NCBI GenBank assembly: GCA_026413225.1
Contig: CM048553.1
Location: 142,050,690 to 142,114,689, forward strand
Origin: Otis tarda
Lineage: Eukaryota > Chordata > Aves > Otidiformes > Otididae
Direction of reading: 5' to 3'
DNA length: 64,000 nt
Part shown: positions 1-12,652 of the stretch, in pieces
Layout of the letters: each line of letters starts with the position of its first letter
How positions within the stretch are numbered: the stretch's first letter is position 1
Notes under the pieces: generated by a model
What the model saw: the letters and a program-made list of their open reading frames with translations, nothing else
What the model was told of the DNA's origin: nothing
The model's database searches: none
Translations under genes and position numbers: made by a program

Positions 1-1870
1 TGTGTGACCACTTCCCATGCTGGTGTGCACATAGACCTCGCCCAGCCTCAGAAGTCACACACTTCTGGCTTACTGTCTCAAGCAGCAGTGTCTAGAAAAT
101 GTAGAGGTGGAACTTTAGAACAGAGAAAAACAAAGGAGAAAATGAGATAAAAATCTTACAAGCTCCTAAGAGCGGCAAGAGGAACAGCACAGCTCTGTGC
201 AACTCAGGAGCATCCACTGCTGTGAACTCACAGGGCTTCAAATAACATTGAAACAGAGATCTTTCTTCAGCCCCTCCCAGACTGTAAGGGCTCACAAAAA
301 CACATGCATGCTGGTTTTGCAAGGCTTGTGTTCCCTTTTCCCTTCCCAAAGCACCCTAAGGCAAAGACAGGCTGCTGCAGATCATGCAAGCTGCAGTCTT
401 CACCTCGCATCTTCCAGCCCAGAGTTTGGCAAGCTGGCTGGGAATGCCGGATAAATGGGACCGGCATTTTCCACAGATTCAGTCTACATGCGGGATGTAC
501 TGATTAACTCATGCAGCCAACACATGAGTGAAGGTAAACCTCTTTCACATGCAACTAATACTGGAGAACTCATCTACAAAATGGATGGAGAGGTGGTGTG
601 AAATAGTACGTTCTGTCTGCTCTCCTTCCTGTGTGGAAATATTGCTAATTGATCACTTGAAAGTGTCTGACTTGCTGTGCTATTTCATACAGGAGAGGTC
701 ATTTTGTCTTCAAAAAGTTTATGAAGGCAGTGATGATTGCAAATGCGAACGGCAGCAAAGCAGAAAATCCCAATCGGAGGCGCAGCACACCGCTGCCGTC
801 CTGCTGATCTGGGGTCTGCGGGTGCTCCTGTTGTAACTCCATCTATGGATCACTTCTAAAGTACACGCAGAGGCCGAGAAAGAAAGGGATAGTTAATAAT
901 TTAAAACAATACCAATAATCAGTTGTACTCGGGTAAAAGAATAACCTTCGTTCACTCTGGAAATGTTTATACAACAGTCTTATCTCCAGCTACATCCTCT
1001 GCAGCTGTAGGCCGGTTCTTATTCTTCCAGATTTTGTGAACTGAGGGAAGAATTAGATGTCTGCTGGCCTAGGATCATATTGCAGGTTATGTTTTCAAAC
1101 ACGTGTTGTATAGTATAAACACGTGGCTCCACAGCCCCAAAACTATCGAGCAAGAACCAATTAAGAGATTAAGTTCTGGGACAGAAATATCTTAGAAAAC
1201 TAAAAAGAGATGGAATGCAGTTGCTTAAATAAAAGGCAGCGTTTTAAAAGTTTCAGTCACAGGCAACTGCTTTCACAACATTAAGAAGATGGGGCTGCAG
1301 AAGGTATCCAAGTTCACCTGCAGCAACTGCCAGCTGGATCTGGGCAGTAGGTTAGAAGTTCAGCAGGGTTCCTCCAGCGTCACCTAGTCCTGCCAGGCAG
1401 CGGTGGTGATGGATTGTCCTGGGAGTGGCTGGGGCAGCGGGATGGGCTGTTCCCCTCTGATTGAGGGGGTGTCGATCAGCGCATCTCCACTGACCTTCCT
1501 GCGGCAACCCCCAGCAGTCTGGCCAGGCTTGTCCTGCTGAAAGATAACCCTCAAAGTGCTCAAGAGGATTGAGTGCTTGGCTTTTGATACACATGAGGTG
1601 ATGGATACAAGAGATAGGGTCTGAACCTCTCTGAGTAAAGCAGAAAATTCCCTTGAGGAAAGGAGGCCCAGGCTCTCCTTTGAAGGGTTGGATTTGTGCA
1701 CAGGATGTCTAACGAAGATCAGGGAGAAAGAGACTTGTATCAACCAGAAGAATTGGTGCAAAATTTGCCAGTGATGCTTGTAACAGCTAAAAGCGCCAGA
1801 AATCTATTTGTGTCTGAAGTTGGGCCTCTTTCACTTTCTTATTTCCCCACACACATCTCTGCTCGGTATT
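1..1870. other. Downstream flank of NCALD, no gene seen
   Basis: Short open frames on both strands, the longest about 125 codons at 1,384-1,761 minus, resemble no family I know. In mammals GRHL2 lies beyond the 3' end of NCALD in convergent orientation, but I recognise no GRHL2 coding sequence here. The longer 3' UTR of NCALD could reach into this stretch. Confidence 0.4.
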
Positions 1871-3713
1871 TTTATTAATATAATGGGAATATATCATCAG
1901 CTGGATTTCTGTGATCATTTGAGACAAAGGTGTGTGCCTGAACACATTTATTGAGTGTAATTAGCCACTCATAATAATTTTACTACAACTGATTAGTAAT
2001 GTTATTTAAAATTTATTTTTATTTTATTTTAATATGCTCTGCACTTCACACCTGGCAAAGCAAATGGTATGGAAAAACTAAGTCTAGGATTTCTCCTCTC
2101 AGTTATTGTACAGGCTATCTAGTGTTCAAGAAAAAATTATTCATACTCGGCTACTTATTCATGACTTCTAATTAGTACTTAGCTAATCATCATCTGCAAA
2201 GCAGACTTATTTGACGTAGTTTATTTTAAATTAAGGCTACTGGGGATTAGCATCTACAAGGTCACTTGACAAAATGCCAACCTTGCCTGTCAGACAAAGG
2301 TTACTCTAACGAGCTCACAAATTCCCAACGCCTTCCACTGCCTACAGGGGTACCTCTCCAACAGGATCACAGAGCAGACTTTAGCTAATGACAGATTAAT
2401 GCCAATTTAGTCAGCATAATGCCTCCTGTCACTAAAGCTTTTCTGTCGCAGCAGCGCTTGTAAAGTCCCTAAGAAATCCCACGTCTGTGTACTAGCTTTG
2501 CATACAGCAACTTTGACCGAAGGATAAAGTTTTGCAGCAGCAAATTTCAGAACTCCAGCATCTAGGCGAAAAGATAAACATTCAATTTCTCTCGAGAGCT
2601 GATCTTTTTTTTTTTGTTTTAATTTTTATATATATAAATATACCATAAAGCGTACCATTTCCTTGTTTCAGTACAGATTTTTTGAACTTTACTAAAATAA
2701 ATGAAATATAAATGCTACAATTTTATGTTTAAAACAAGTTTTGATGACAGCCTTCCCCTAAGAGCAGGCCCACAAACTCCGTTAGCTATGTGGAGAGAGA
2801 CAAAAACACCCCCAAACTTCCTACTATGCAAGAACAGCAGATGTGCCTCAGCTGGAGCTGCTTGCAGGTGTCCGTGAATTCCTCACGTGAATGCCCACTC
2901 TCCTTACTAGAAACTGCTTTATTACTAACCTGAAAATTTCACATTCAACATGTATCTCCCTTAAATTCATTGTTGAGACCCGGTTTTCTGTGTCTGCCTT
3001 TGCTGATCCCAAACGGCAAGAGGTATTGTCAGTTGTGGATTTAGGGATCAGAATTGCTGAATTTTCAGATAAAGCCATGTGAAATCAACTGTAAACCTAG
3101 TAAAAAAAGGTCAACTTCTGTTTTTTCCCCCTCCTCCTTCACAACCTGGAAAATGTTCACAGCATTGAAACAATGAGGCATAGGAGCAGAGGTGTGGACG
3201 ATACACCCTGCACATGTTTTGCACTTTTTGTACTTCTTCCCGATCCTGTCTTTGACCTTAACTGGCACCTCCTGGACAGGAGAGGAGGTTCCAGGTGAAT
3301 CCTACCTCACCCATCACAACCCCATTGGTTCCACCTCTACTACACTTTCAGGTCCTGCAGCTACTAAAGCAGCAATCTAAAATCTGTCAGTGTGTCTTGC
3401 TGCCAAGGGTTTTGTTGTTGGTTTACTCCTTCTCAATGTGAACTTTCCAAAACAGACACATTACAACAACAAAAAAAAAAACAAAACCAAAATCTTTAAA
3501 ACAACGATAACACCACTGTTTAAAACAGTATTGCCCATGCTCTGGACAAATTGTTAAGAGCAATTCAGCATTCTTATAATTAATCCACAACAAAAGAAGC
3601 TATAAGATGCCACAAATGAAGGCATAATTGGCCATACAGAGGCAACACTACCATGAATGTTGTTTGGCAAGAAAAAAAAAAAAGCAGATACATAATTCAT
3701 CCAAAGAATGGGT
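1871..3713 (-). other. NCALD: Probable NCALD 3' UTR, end not fixed
   Basis: AT-rich sequence directly after the stop codon with no splice-like interruption that I can argue for. Several minus-strand AATAAA hexamers could end the transcript: 2,918-2,923, copies within 2,012-2,030, 1,947-1,952 and 1,871-1,876. The hexamer at 1,947-1,952 is followed on the minus strand by GT-rich sequence, as cleavage sites often are. No CR1 insertion lies in this stretch. Only transcript 3' ends could choose among the sites, and the UTR may be shorter or longer. Confidence 0.45.
1947..1952 (-). terminator. NCALD: Candidate polyadenylation signal AATAAA for NCALD
   Basis: A canonical hexamer on the minus strand about 1.76 kb beyond the stop codon. 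It is followed by TGTTCAGGCACACACC-type GT-containing sequence within 30 bases. Alternatives are at 1,871-1,876, 2,012-2,030 and 2,918-2,923. The choice is inferred, not shown. Confidence 0.3.
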
Positions 3714-4387
<674 letters not shown>

Positions 4388-5254
4388 TCAGTGGGACGCT
4401 CATTTATGAAATAGTGTTTCCTGATTTAGTCACAGTTGAAGACAATCTGGGTTTGGGCTGAGGTTACATTTTTCCTGATTAAAACAGTCTTCGGTTGAAT
4501 TTATCCCTTGTATAGCGTGTTAGGCACTGGCAGCTCCCAGTCCCTGAGGGAATGGTAAGATTACCAAGGTCCTGTCCTGCGCTGTGGTGTGGTTCCGTGC
4601 TTCGGCCACTCAGGCTCCATCCTCACCACCTCCATCTCCTCACCCTGCCTTTGCTTCCCCCATCTCCTTTCCCTCCCTCCTTGGTCAGCATCCTGCCTCT
4701 GGGGAGGGCAGTGACTCACTCCCTGCATTTGCTGTGTCTCACAGATAATGAAAACTTGACCGGCAAGGAGGTGGCCTTTTCTTTGGGTACACGGCCCAAA
4801 ACCCCATTCACAATTCGTTCCACAGAGAGCAGATGTTCTGGTCCCACACGGCACTGGTGGTGCCACCGATAGCTATTTTCTGCACAAACAAATCCATTAG
4901 TCACGTATGGCACTAGCTGCCCCTAAGAGAGAGGTAATGTTAATTTTAAAACAAGGACAAACAGTTGTCTCTGAATGGATTATCCAGATGCTGCCTGCAA
5001 AAGTGAGCAGTACCAGTAAACAAGCGGGTTTTGTGTCAGATGTCTTTAGGGTGCCGCAGAGCTGGGAGAACAGCAGCAGCAAGCTGGCCGCAGGGTGGTG
5101 GCCTTGGGCGACCCTCCTGGTCATTAGGAGAGGCAGCACGTCCCAGCCCAAAGCAGTGTTGCCCTGCTCTGACCAGCTCCTTCTGCTTCCCACTGCCGCC
5201 TGTTGGCTGCTGTCTGATGAGCACTGTGCTGGGCAGTCACTTCAGCCCTGGTCT

Positions 5255-5556
5255 GTAGGGGAGAAACTCTTCAGCAGGGCTTGTTGCAATAGGAAGAGGG
5301 GTAATGGTATTTAAATAGAGGGAGGTAGATTCAGATTAGATACTAGGAAAAAATTGTTTATACTGAGGGGGGTGGAACACTGGCACAGGTGCCCAGAGAG
5401 GTGGTGGATGCCCCATCCCTGGAAACATTCAAAGCCGGGTTGGATGGGGCTCTGAGCAACCTGATCTGGTTGGAGATGTCCCTGCTTCTTGCAGGGGGGT
5501 TGGACTAGATGACCTTTGAAGTTCCCTTCCAACCCAAACCATTCTATGATTCTATC
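5255..5556 (+). mobile_element. CR1 LINE, 5'-truncated 3' end
   Basis: About 300 bases reading GGGGAGAAACTCTTCAGCAG at the 5' side. The CR1 landmarks follow in order: GGTGGTGGATGCCCCATCCC, TCTGAGCAACCTGATCTGG, GTTGGACTAGATGACCTTTG and a terminal ATTCTATGATTCTAT. It covers only the end of ORF2 and the short 3' UTR. Severe 5' truncation is the rule for CR1. Confidence 0.95.
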
Positions 5557-6109
5557 CCTTTCTTCCACAGATTCAAATTCCTGCTTCCCCCCACGACACG
5601 GTGTCTGCAGCAGTCAGTTGATAACTTAGTGCAGACGTGATTGCTTTTGCTATTTGCTCTCTGCTTCCTAGCACGCTCCCATCATCTGGCCCAGGGTCCC
5701 CAAGGGACAGCTCCGGGAATGTGACAGCACAGATTCACCAGCTGGAGGATGCCGCTACGCAGCACGGACATTTTACACTCAGACTAGGGGGTACCCGCTT
5801 CCTTGGCCATCTTGCTGACTTTTCCTCTGTCAGCAGCTCACCTTTCACATCTTCTGGACTTTAAATAACTTAAAGAGTTACAGCCTGAGAAAAGCATTTG
5901 TCTGTTTAATTAATTATCCATTACTAATGCTCTGTGCAGTCACACATCTGCTCCCTCGGTGATATCACCAACACCGTGGCTGTGGATTTCCTGGTCTGCT
6001 CTCCAGTAATGGCTGTAATGCTGGCTGTGAGCCTCAGCAGGGGAGTAGAGGAGAACATCTCAGCATCAAGAGCTGCTGGCTGAATGGAAAAGTGGTGGGC
6101 ACCTTTTTA

Positions 6110-6150
6110 GTCATTGTCATCATCATCACCATCATCCTTATCATCATGAT
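6110..6150. repeat. TCA/ATC-type imperfect microsatellite
   Basis: About 40 bases of TCATCATCACCATCATCC-like sequence interrupted by single substitutions, inside the NCALD intron. No function seen. Confidence 0.8.
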
Positions 6151-8409
6151 TTGGACTGTAGGACTGCCCAAAGGCTCCCAGGAGAATTAGGGTTCCAGAA
6201 TACTGGGAAGAGCCTCAGTACAGGCAGGGATGCTGTCCATATGGCCCTCATCATCTGATAACCAGGGGGACAGAAGAAAGGATGAACATGCAAAATCATG
6301 AACATAGGGATGAGGGAGCTGGAGGAAGGAGGCAACAGGGGAAGAAAATAAAAGGAGAGGGTGGACAGTAAGAATTTACCCCTTCCTCATCCTCATCAGC
6401 ATGCAAGGCTCGCAGGGGTCAGAGCAGAGATGAGGCTTATAAATCTGCCAATGTTTAAGCATCTTAAGCTGTCTGGCTTTTGTCTGGGGTAGGAAGAGAG
6501 GTGGAGGGGTCACTCCCTCACTCTGGGTGAGAGGAGAGCAAAGCAGAAAATCTGTATTGAAAGTGTGGGAGGAATGCCCCGGACCGGGAGCACAGGCGTG
6601 TTTACCCTGATCAAAGTAACCATAGTAAGAATATGCAGATTTTTAGGACAAAAAAAAAAGCACTTCAGGATGACTTCATCCTACAGGGTCCTTTTCACAG
6701 AGGCGTGTGAAGGGAATAACAGATGAGATATTCTAGGAAAGCCAGATGGAAATAACATAGTAAGCGTTCCTTTCATGCTGAAAATGGTTACTCTGGACAA
6801 ATTCTTATGTCCTTACTCAGAAGTTCAGTGGGAAGTTTTCGCAAAGTAAAAGCCAGCTAAAGCTGATTAAGAATCTTGAGACCTGCCCCATATTAATTCA
6901 ATGTGGCCGCACAGAGTTCTTTATTGCGTGTTTGAAAGAGCAGGCTTTGAAAGGAAGCTGGTTTGATGTGATCATTACGTGGAGCTGGGCTCTACTAACC
7001 CTAGGCTATGACCTGGGACTGAAAGGCTGCACGGGTTTCACGCCATGTGGAGCCCAACTCCTTGGCCTTGCAGCACTTGGGCCAAAAACCATTGGTGGCC
7101 TTCAGAAGAAGGTTTGGAGGTGATTATCTTATCAGCAGCCAGGGCAGCCTTTGCAGGTTGTCGTTTGTCAGGAGGGCTCCTTATAGCTCCCTGGTGCCCT
7201 TGAAGGCCACCAAGAAATTGTGCTTCCAGAGCCCTGTCTGCATTGCTGGAGTGAGCACAGGCTCTGGATTAATCTGAACTAGCTCATTCCGTGCAGACCT
7301 CTCCCCTTTGATTTTCCACCTGCCCATGGATGAGCAGCGGCGGGTGATTTAGGGTAAATCTCACCCCCGTACCCATTCACACACATTTTGCTCCCAGCTC
7401 CTGGCTGCCACAGCTGCACTTGGGACAGAAACCTTGGTGGGGGCTGCGCTTTCCTGTTATACTTGGCAACGTGTCAAAGAGCTCCTTATGGTGATGGCAG
7501 CAATGACAGCACAAATCTTCCATCAACCCTTTTTGCTCCATTGAAATAAAATTAAATTTTGACTGCTGAAAGTCTCATGAAGCAAATAATCAGCCTGGAA
7601 AAAAAAATAATTGCTTTCCTCTCAGTCTCATGGGGATTTTTGACACTGTCTTTGCTGAGAGCCATATCAGCTTCTACTTCTTCCCATATCAGCTTCTGTT
7701 TCTTCCTGGCTTACAAATAAGCTAGTGAAACATGTGTGCTCTGTTTGTATTAAACTGAAAGTGTTATTCTTGTCTCTCAGCTCAGTATTCTTAAGACGCC
7801 TTATGACTCCATACGGTGAAAAAATGTACCCTTAGAACAAGGTTTCCATCTTTTATTTGAACGCTTATTTTAAGAGACTCTCACCAAATATGTCCCACTT
7901 CAGCAAGGGGAACAAACACAAATCTTCTAGCTGGTTTGCAGCTATTTTTGAGTGGACTGGGCTATTTAAATTGTAGGTAAACATATGGGAGACATGAAAA
8001 GAATTTCTAGAGAAGAAGAATCTGAGAGCATCCGTGGTGAGGTCTGTCAACAGGGCAGGCTAGGAAGCATCTTCCCACAGCATTTCATAGATGTGCTATG
8101 CCTAGTAAGTGAAGGAGTATCCCCTGGATCTTCTTTCACAAGGCTCTGAAGCCGTCAGCCCACCACTAAAGTCCTTCAAGTTATGTGATCCTCCAAATTG
8201 TGCAGACAGCTCCATATGGATGGCTCATGTGTGTCTCTAAGCAGGGGTTTTTGGAGACTTGTCCAGGCGAAGCTCATGGGTGGGGGTGAGTCTGTGACAG
8301 GCTATGTGGACATGGTGAACAGCACTATGGTAAACGGATCTTAAAGGAATACAGGTGCTTTGCCCTCTAGCCCATTGCTCTGTGGAGAAAAACCTGTTAT
8401 GGACCATTC

Positions 8410-8984
8410 ATGTTCATGAAATTCAACTAGGCCAAGTGCAAGGTCCTGCACATAGGTTGGGGCAATCCCAGGCACAAATATAGGCTGGATGGAGAATAGA
8501 TTGAGAGCAGCCCTGAGGAGAAGGACTTGGGTGTGCTAGTGGTTGAGAAGCTCAACATGAGCCAACAATGTGCACTTGCAGCCTAGAAAGCCAACCGCAT
8601 CCTGGGCTGCATCAAAAGGAGAGTGCCCAGCAGTAGGAGAGTGTCCAGTACCTCAAGGGGGCCTACAAGAAAGATGGGGAGAGACTGTTCAGTAGGGCCT
8701 GTTGTGATAGGATGAGGGGTGATGGTTTTAAAATAGAGGGAGGTAGATTTAGATTGGATATTAGGAAAAAAATTTTTACAATGAGAGTTGTAGAACACTG
8801 ACACAGGTTGCCCAGAGAGGTGGTGGATGCCCCATCCCTGGAAACGTTCAAGGCCAGGTTGGATGAGTCTCTGAGCAACCTGATCTAGTGGGGGATGTCC
8901 CTGCTCCTAGCAGGGGAGTTGGACTAGATGACCTTTGAAGGTCCCTTCCAACCCTAACCATTCTATGATTCTATGGTTCTATGA
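8410..8984 (+). mobile_element. CR1 LINE with internal deletion
   Basis: Two blocks of one CR1 copy. The first (about 8,410-8,640) is ORF2 sequence around AGGCCAAGTGCAAGGTCCTG, GGAGAAGGACTTGGGTGTGC and CATCCTGGGCTGCATCAAAA. The second (about 8,650-8,984) runs from CTCAAGGGGGCCTACAAGAA to the terminal ATTCTATG repeats. From memory of CR1, a few hundred bases normally separate these blocks, so an internal deletion has joined them. ORF2 carries an in-frame stop early in the first block, so the copy is dead. Confidence 0.93.
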
Positions 8985-10221
8985 TCTCCTTGGCAGCTGG
9001 ACAGTTACTAGGGCTGCTGTGGGACATGAGCCATCTGACACAGTAGCTCTGCTGTTTCAGTGCTGCTGCTGCTGCTACTGCCGTTACTGCAAGCACCTTC
9101 TTGCAATGTTGAGCAAGAGTGCGATGCCTACATTGCCTGCAGCGGTGTTCCATTAGGCCGGAGCACAAGAAAGGAAATGCAAGTAACCATCAGTATAACA
9201 TTGAAAATCACTATGGAGAGAGGACATTTAAGCACAAAGAAAAGCAGACTTAAAAAAGAAGAAAAGCACGCCTTGCCGCTGTGCTATTTAAGATACAGTA
9301 ATCCCACAGTAATAGGGGCAGTATTTTTCTGTGAAACTAACAGTTTTAGATTGATGGTGTTTCTTTTAGTGTTCATTTTGATGTATTGTCTCATGTAAAA
9401 ATCCCCATGAAAACATAATAAATCCTGCTATATCAATATGCAAATATATGCTAGACAAGGGACTTGTAATAGGTTCCTCTGAGACATATATCAAAGATAT
9501 AACAGAGTTCTGTTTTTCACGATCAGAAAGATTGTGACAGCTGAGGGCCCCCAGGAAGACATTTGATACAGAATCCTGTCTTTCCATATTAAAAAATAAT
9601 AATATTTCATAAATGAAAGTGATAGTTGTTAGCTGGTTTTTTTTTTTTTTGTAAGTCTAATCACTCTACATCAAAGGAACCTCTCCATAAAGCACGAAAA
9701 TGGGCTCATATACTCCCGTTTCACATATCAGCCAAACACACTTCCAGAGACTACACAACAGTTCCTACCCCACCAGGAGGAGCTATGGGTGACCAGTAAA
9801 ATCCGGGGAGATCACTACGACCATAAAAAACTGGAAGAAGAGAACAGGGTGAGATCTACAAGCACATTGCCTCATGGGAATCTCCGACGCAGAAAGGGCA
9901 GCTTTCCTGACTGTAAAACCACTGATGGTCCATGGTGCAGAAAGGACTGTGCTCAGGCTTATTCGGCTATTTTCTTCAGTCATAGATTTTTGTGTGGTCC
10001 CTCAAAATGTGAGGTGAGAGTAAATGAGAGAAAGCATCGCTCAGTTGAGTTTCAGGTGCAATCTTAAAGGAGGAGAGAGCCAAACCTCCTGAGAAGTGCA
10101 GTGGGAGGACAGGAGTGCAAGGCTGAGGAATGTACACAAAGTGTTGCTCTGGGTTGGATGTACGAACTGACAAAATATCACTCTACACTGATCCCTAAGC
10201 TGCAGTTTCATTTCACAGTAG

Positions 10222-10510
10222 CATAGAATCACAGAATCAAAGAATGGTTTGGGTTGAAAGGGATATTTAAGGGTCATCTAGTCCAACCCCCCTGCAAGGA
10301 GCAGGGACATCTGCAACCAGATCAGGTTGCTCAGAGCCCCGTCCAACGTGGCCTTGAATATTTCCAGGGATGGGGCATCCACCACCTTTCTGGGCAACTG
10401 GTTCCAGTGTTCCACCACCCTCATTGTAAAAATGTTTTTCCTTCTGTCCAGTCTGAATCTGCTTCCTTCTATTTTAAAACCATTACCCCTATCATGTTCT
10501 ATCAACACAT
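10222..10510 (-). mobile_element. CR1 LINE, 5'-truncated 3' end
   Basis: Begins on the plus strand with CATAGAATCACAGAATC, the complement of the CR1 terminal repeats. Then come GTCATCTAGTCCAACCCCCC, GGGGCATCCACCACCTTTCT and TAAAACCATTACCCCTATC. Homology fades near 10,510. It is in the sense orientation of NCALD and lies in its intron. Residual ORF2 frame is visible on the minus strand. Confidence 0.94.
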
Positions 10511-12141
10511 CATGGTTGTTAAGGACAATGCCACGATTTGGTACCAACATGACTGTGAAGAGGACACAGAACATTTCAGCCTCTAATTATGCTGGTGAGC
10601 AGATCTGGGGTAACTGGAAAAAGCTGCCAGTTTTGCTGGTGCTTGTTTGGCTCGTTACAAAGAATCTGCCCACTGATATTTTCATTAAATTTGACATGAA
10701 CACATTTGTAGTGTTGTTCTCCATGCTTGTAAATCTTCTGGTCTGGGGGGGTTGTGCTGCTGTTTGGCACTGGGGCCTTCCCAGGCTGCTCGACAGCAGC
10801 AAGGGGTCCTGTGGTCCCTGGGGCATCTCCTCCTCCTGAGAAGCAGGCGCTCGCTTGGGTTTTTCTTCATGTGTTTGCTTTGTACTTTTGTCAGTTCTTT
10901 TGGGATTCTCTTTGTTTTCTCATGAGGAGAAATGCAGCTAGAAAAACAACAATTGACAGCCCTTTACCCGGGGGAGAGGAAGATTTGTATGGAACAGAGT
11001 ATCTTCCAGTGCAAATATTCCGTGGGGTTTGTCGTGGCAGGGAGACGGGGAGGTCTCTGCATCTGAATGCAATCCTGCTCTTTGCCTCAGACCCGGGGAC
11101 ACAAAATGGAATAAGCGAAAGACGACGCAACCACCAAAGCTCAACGTTTGCAGCTGAGCTCTGTATCTGGTCTGGCTGAAGCAGTGCTAGTGCTGGTGTC
11201 AGCTGCTGTTCGGAGGACACGAGACAAACCCTCATCGAAGGACAAGGGCACCAGGCGTTAGGCTGGCTCCGTACACCCAGCTTGCCATCGCAGCCTGTAA
11301 TTCGCGTGCATTCCTTTCCCTTGATTTCCAGCACAAACATAAATCTGAATAATACAGTACACAGTTAGCGTTTCAAAATTTCCAGGGGAAGAAAGGATCT
11401 TGATAACAGGCTTTTTTTTAAAAAAAAAAACAACAAACCAGTGCTGCATTAGTCAGGCTCAAGCTGTGTAAATATACCACCTTATCAAAAACGCCTTAAA
11501 GCTTTCAGTAGAGTGATGTGCCTCAAGGGTAAAAACATGTCAGGGGAAGCCAAAGTGAGGTGGGACTCCTACTAACTCCACAAGAAAATGCATCCAAAGA
11601 AACTGTGTACGGAACCATCGTCTACCCAGATAAGGCTTATCTATACTGGCAACTTAATGTGAAGACAGCTAGTACGGCACTAAGTACGCAGATCTTGCTG
11701 GAATTAGGCAGGCAGACATCTTTTAAAATATGTGAGCTGGTTCTCCATAACAACAAGATTTCAAAGCAGATTTGTTTCTTATTGTGGAGGGAGCCTGCCT
11801 TCCTTAAAAGTACACTACCTGGGTGATCTAAGGTACCTGCTTGCTCTAACTGTAATTCCTTGTAATTAACTGACAGTGATTTCCCAGAGGACAGAATCAC
11901 ATTTATCAGGTTAGTTGCTGTGCTCCTGCCCGACGGAACTCCCAAAGGAGAACTTCCCACACAGCGTGTTGCTCAGGAAAAACTTGCAATGGCTATCAAA
12001 CGCTGTCGTTTGAATTGTGACATAAACTTTGCCAAATGAAATAGCATTTTATATTCAAGCAGTTACACAGAGAACCAAGAACATAAATCCCCAAATACTG
12101 CCAGAGCTTTTAATTCATTGTCTCATTGCAACATTGCTTCA

Positions 12142-12589
<448 letters not shown>

Positions 12590-12624
12590 CTGCAGAGGAA
12601 AAACAAACACACATGAATTATTAA

Positions 12625-12652
12625 GATTATTATTATTATTATCATCATAATC
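12625..12652. repeat. (ATT)n/(ATC)n microsatellite near the NCALD splice acceptor
   Basis: GATTATTATTATTATTATCA and neighbours, 36-63 bases upstream of the acceptor of the ATG exon in transcript sense. That is just outside or overlapping the usual branch-point zone. Length change here could in principle affect splicing; nothing in the sequence proves it. Confidence 0.75.

Noticed and set aside
1-1870. Possible 3' end of GRHL2, the mammalian neighbour of NCALD
   Set aside because: No GRHL2-like coding sequence or exon boundary could be recognised on the plus strand.
9060-9077. CTG/CAG trinucleotide run as a possible expansion locus
   Set aside because: Only about six units, interrupted just downstream, and in an intron.
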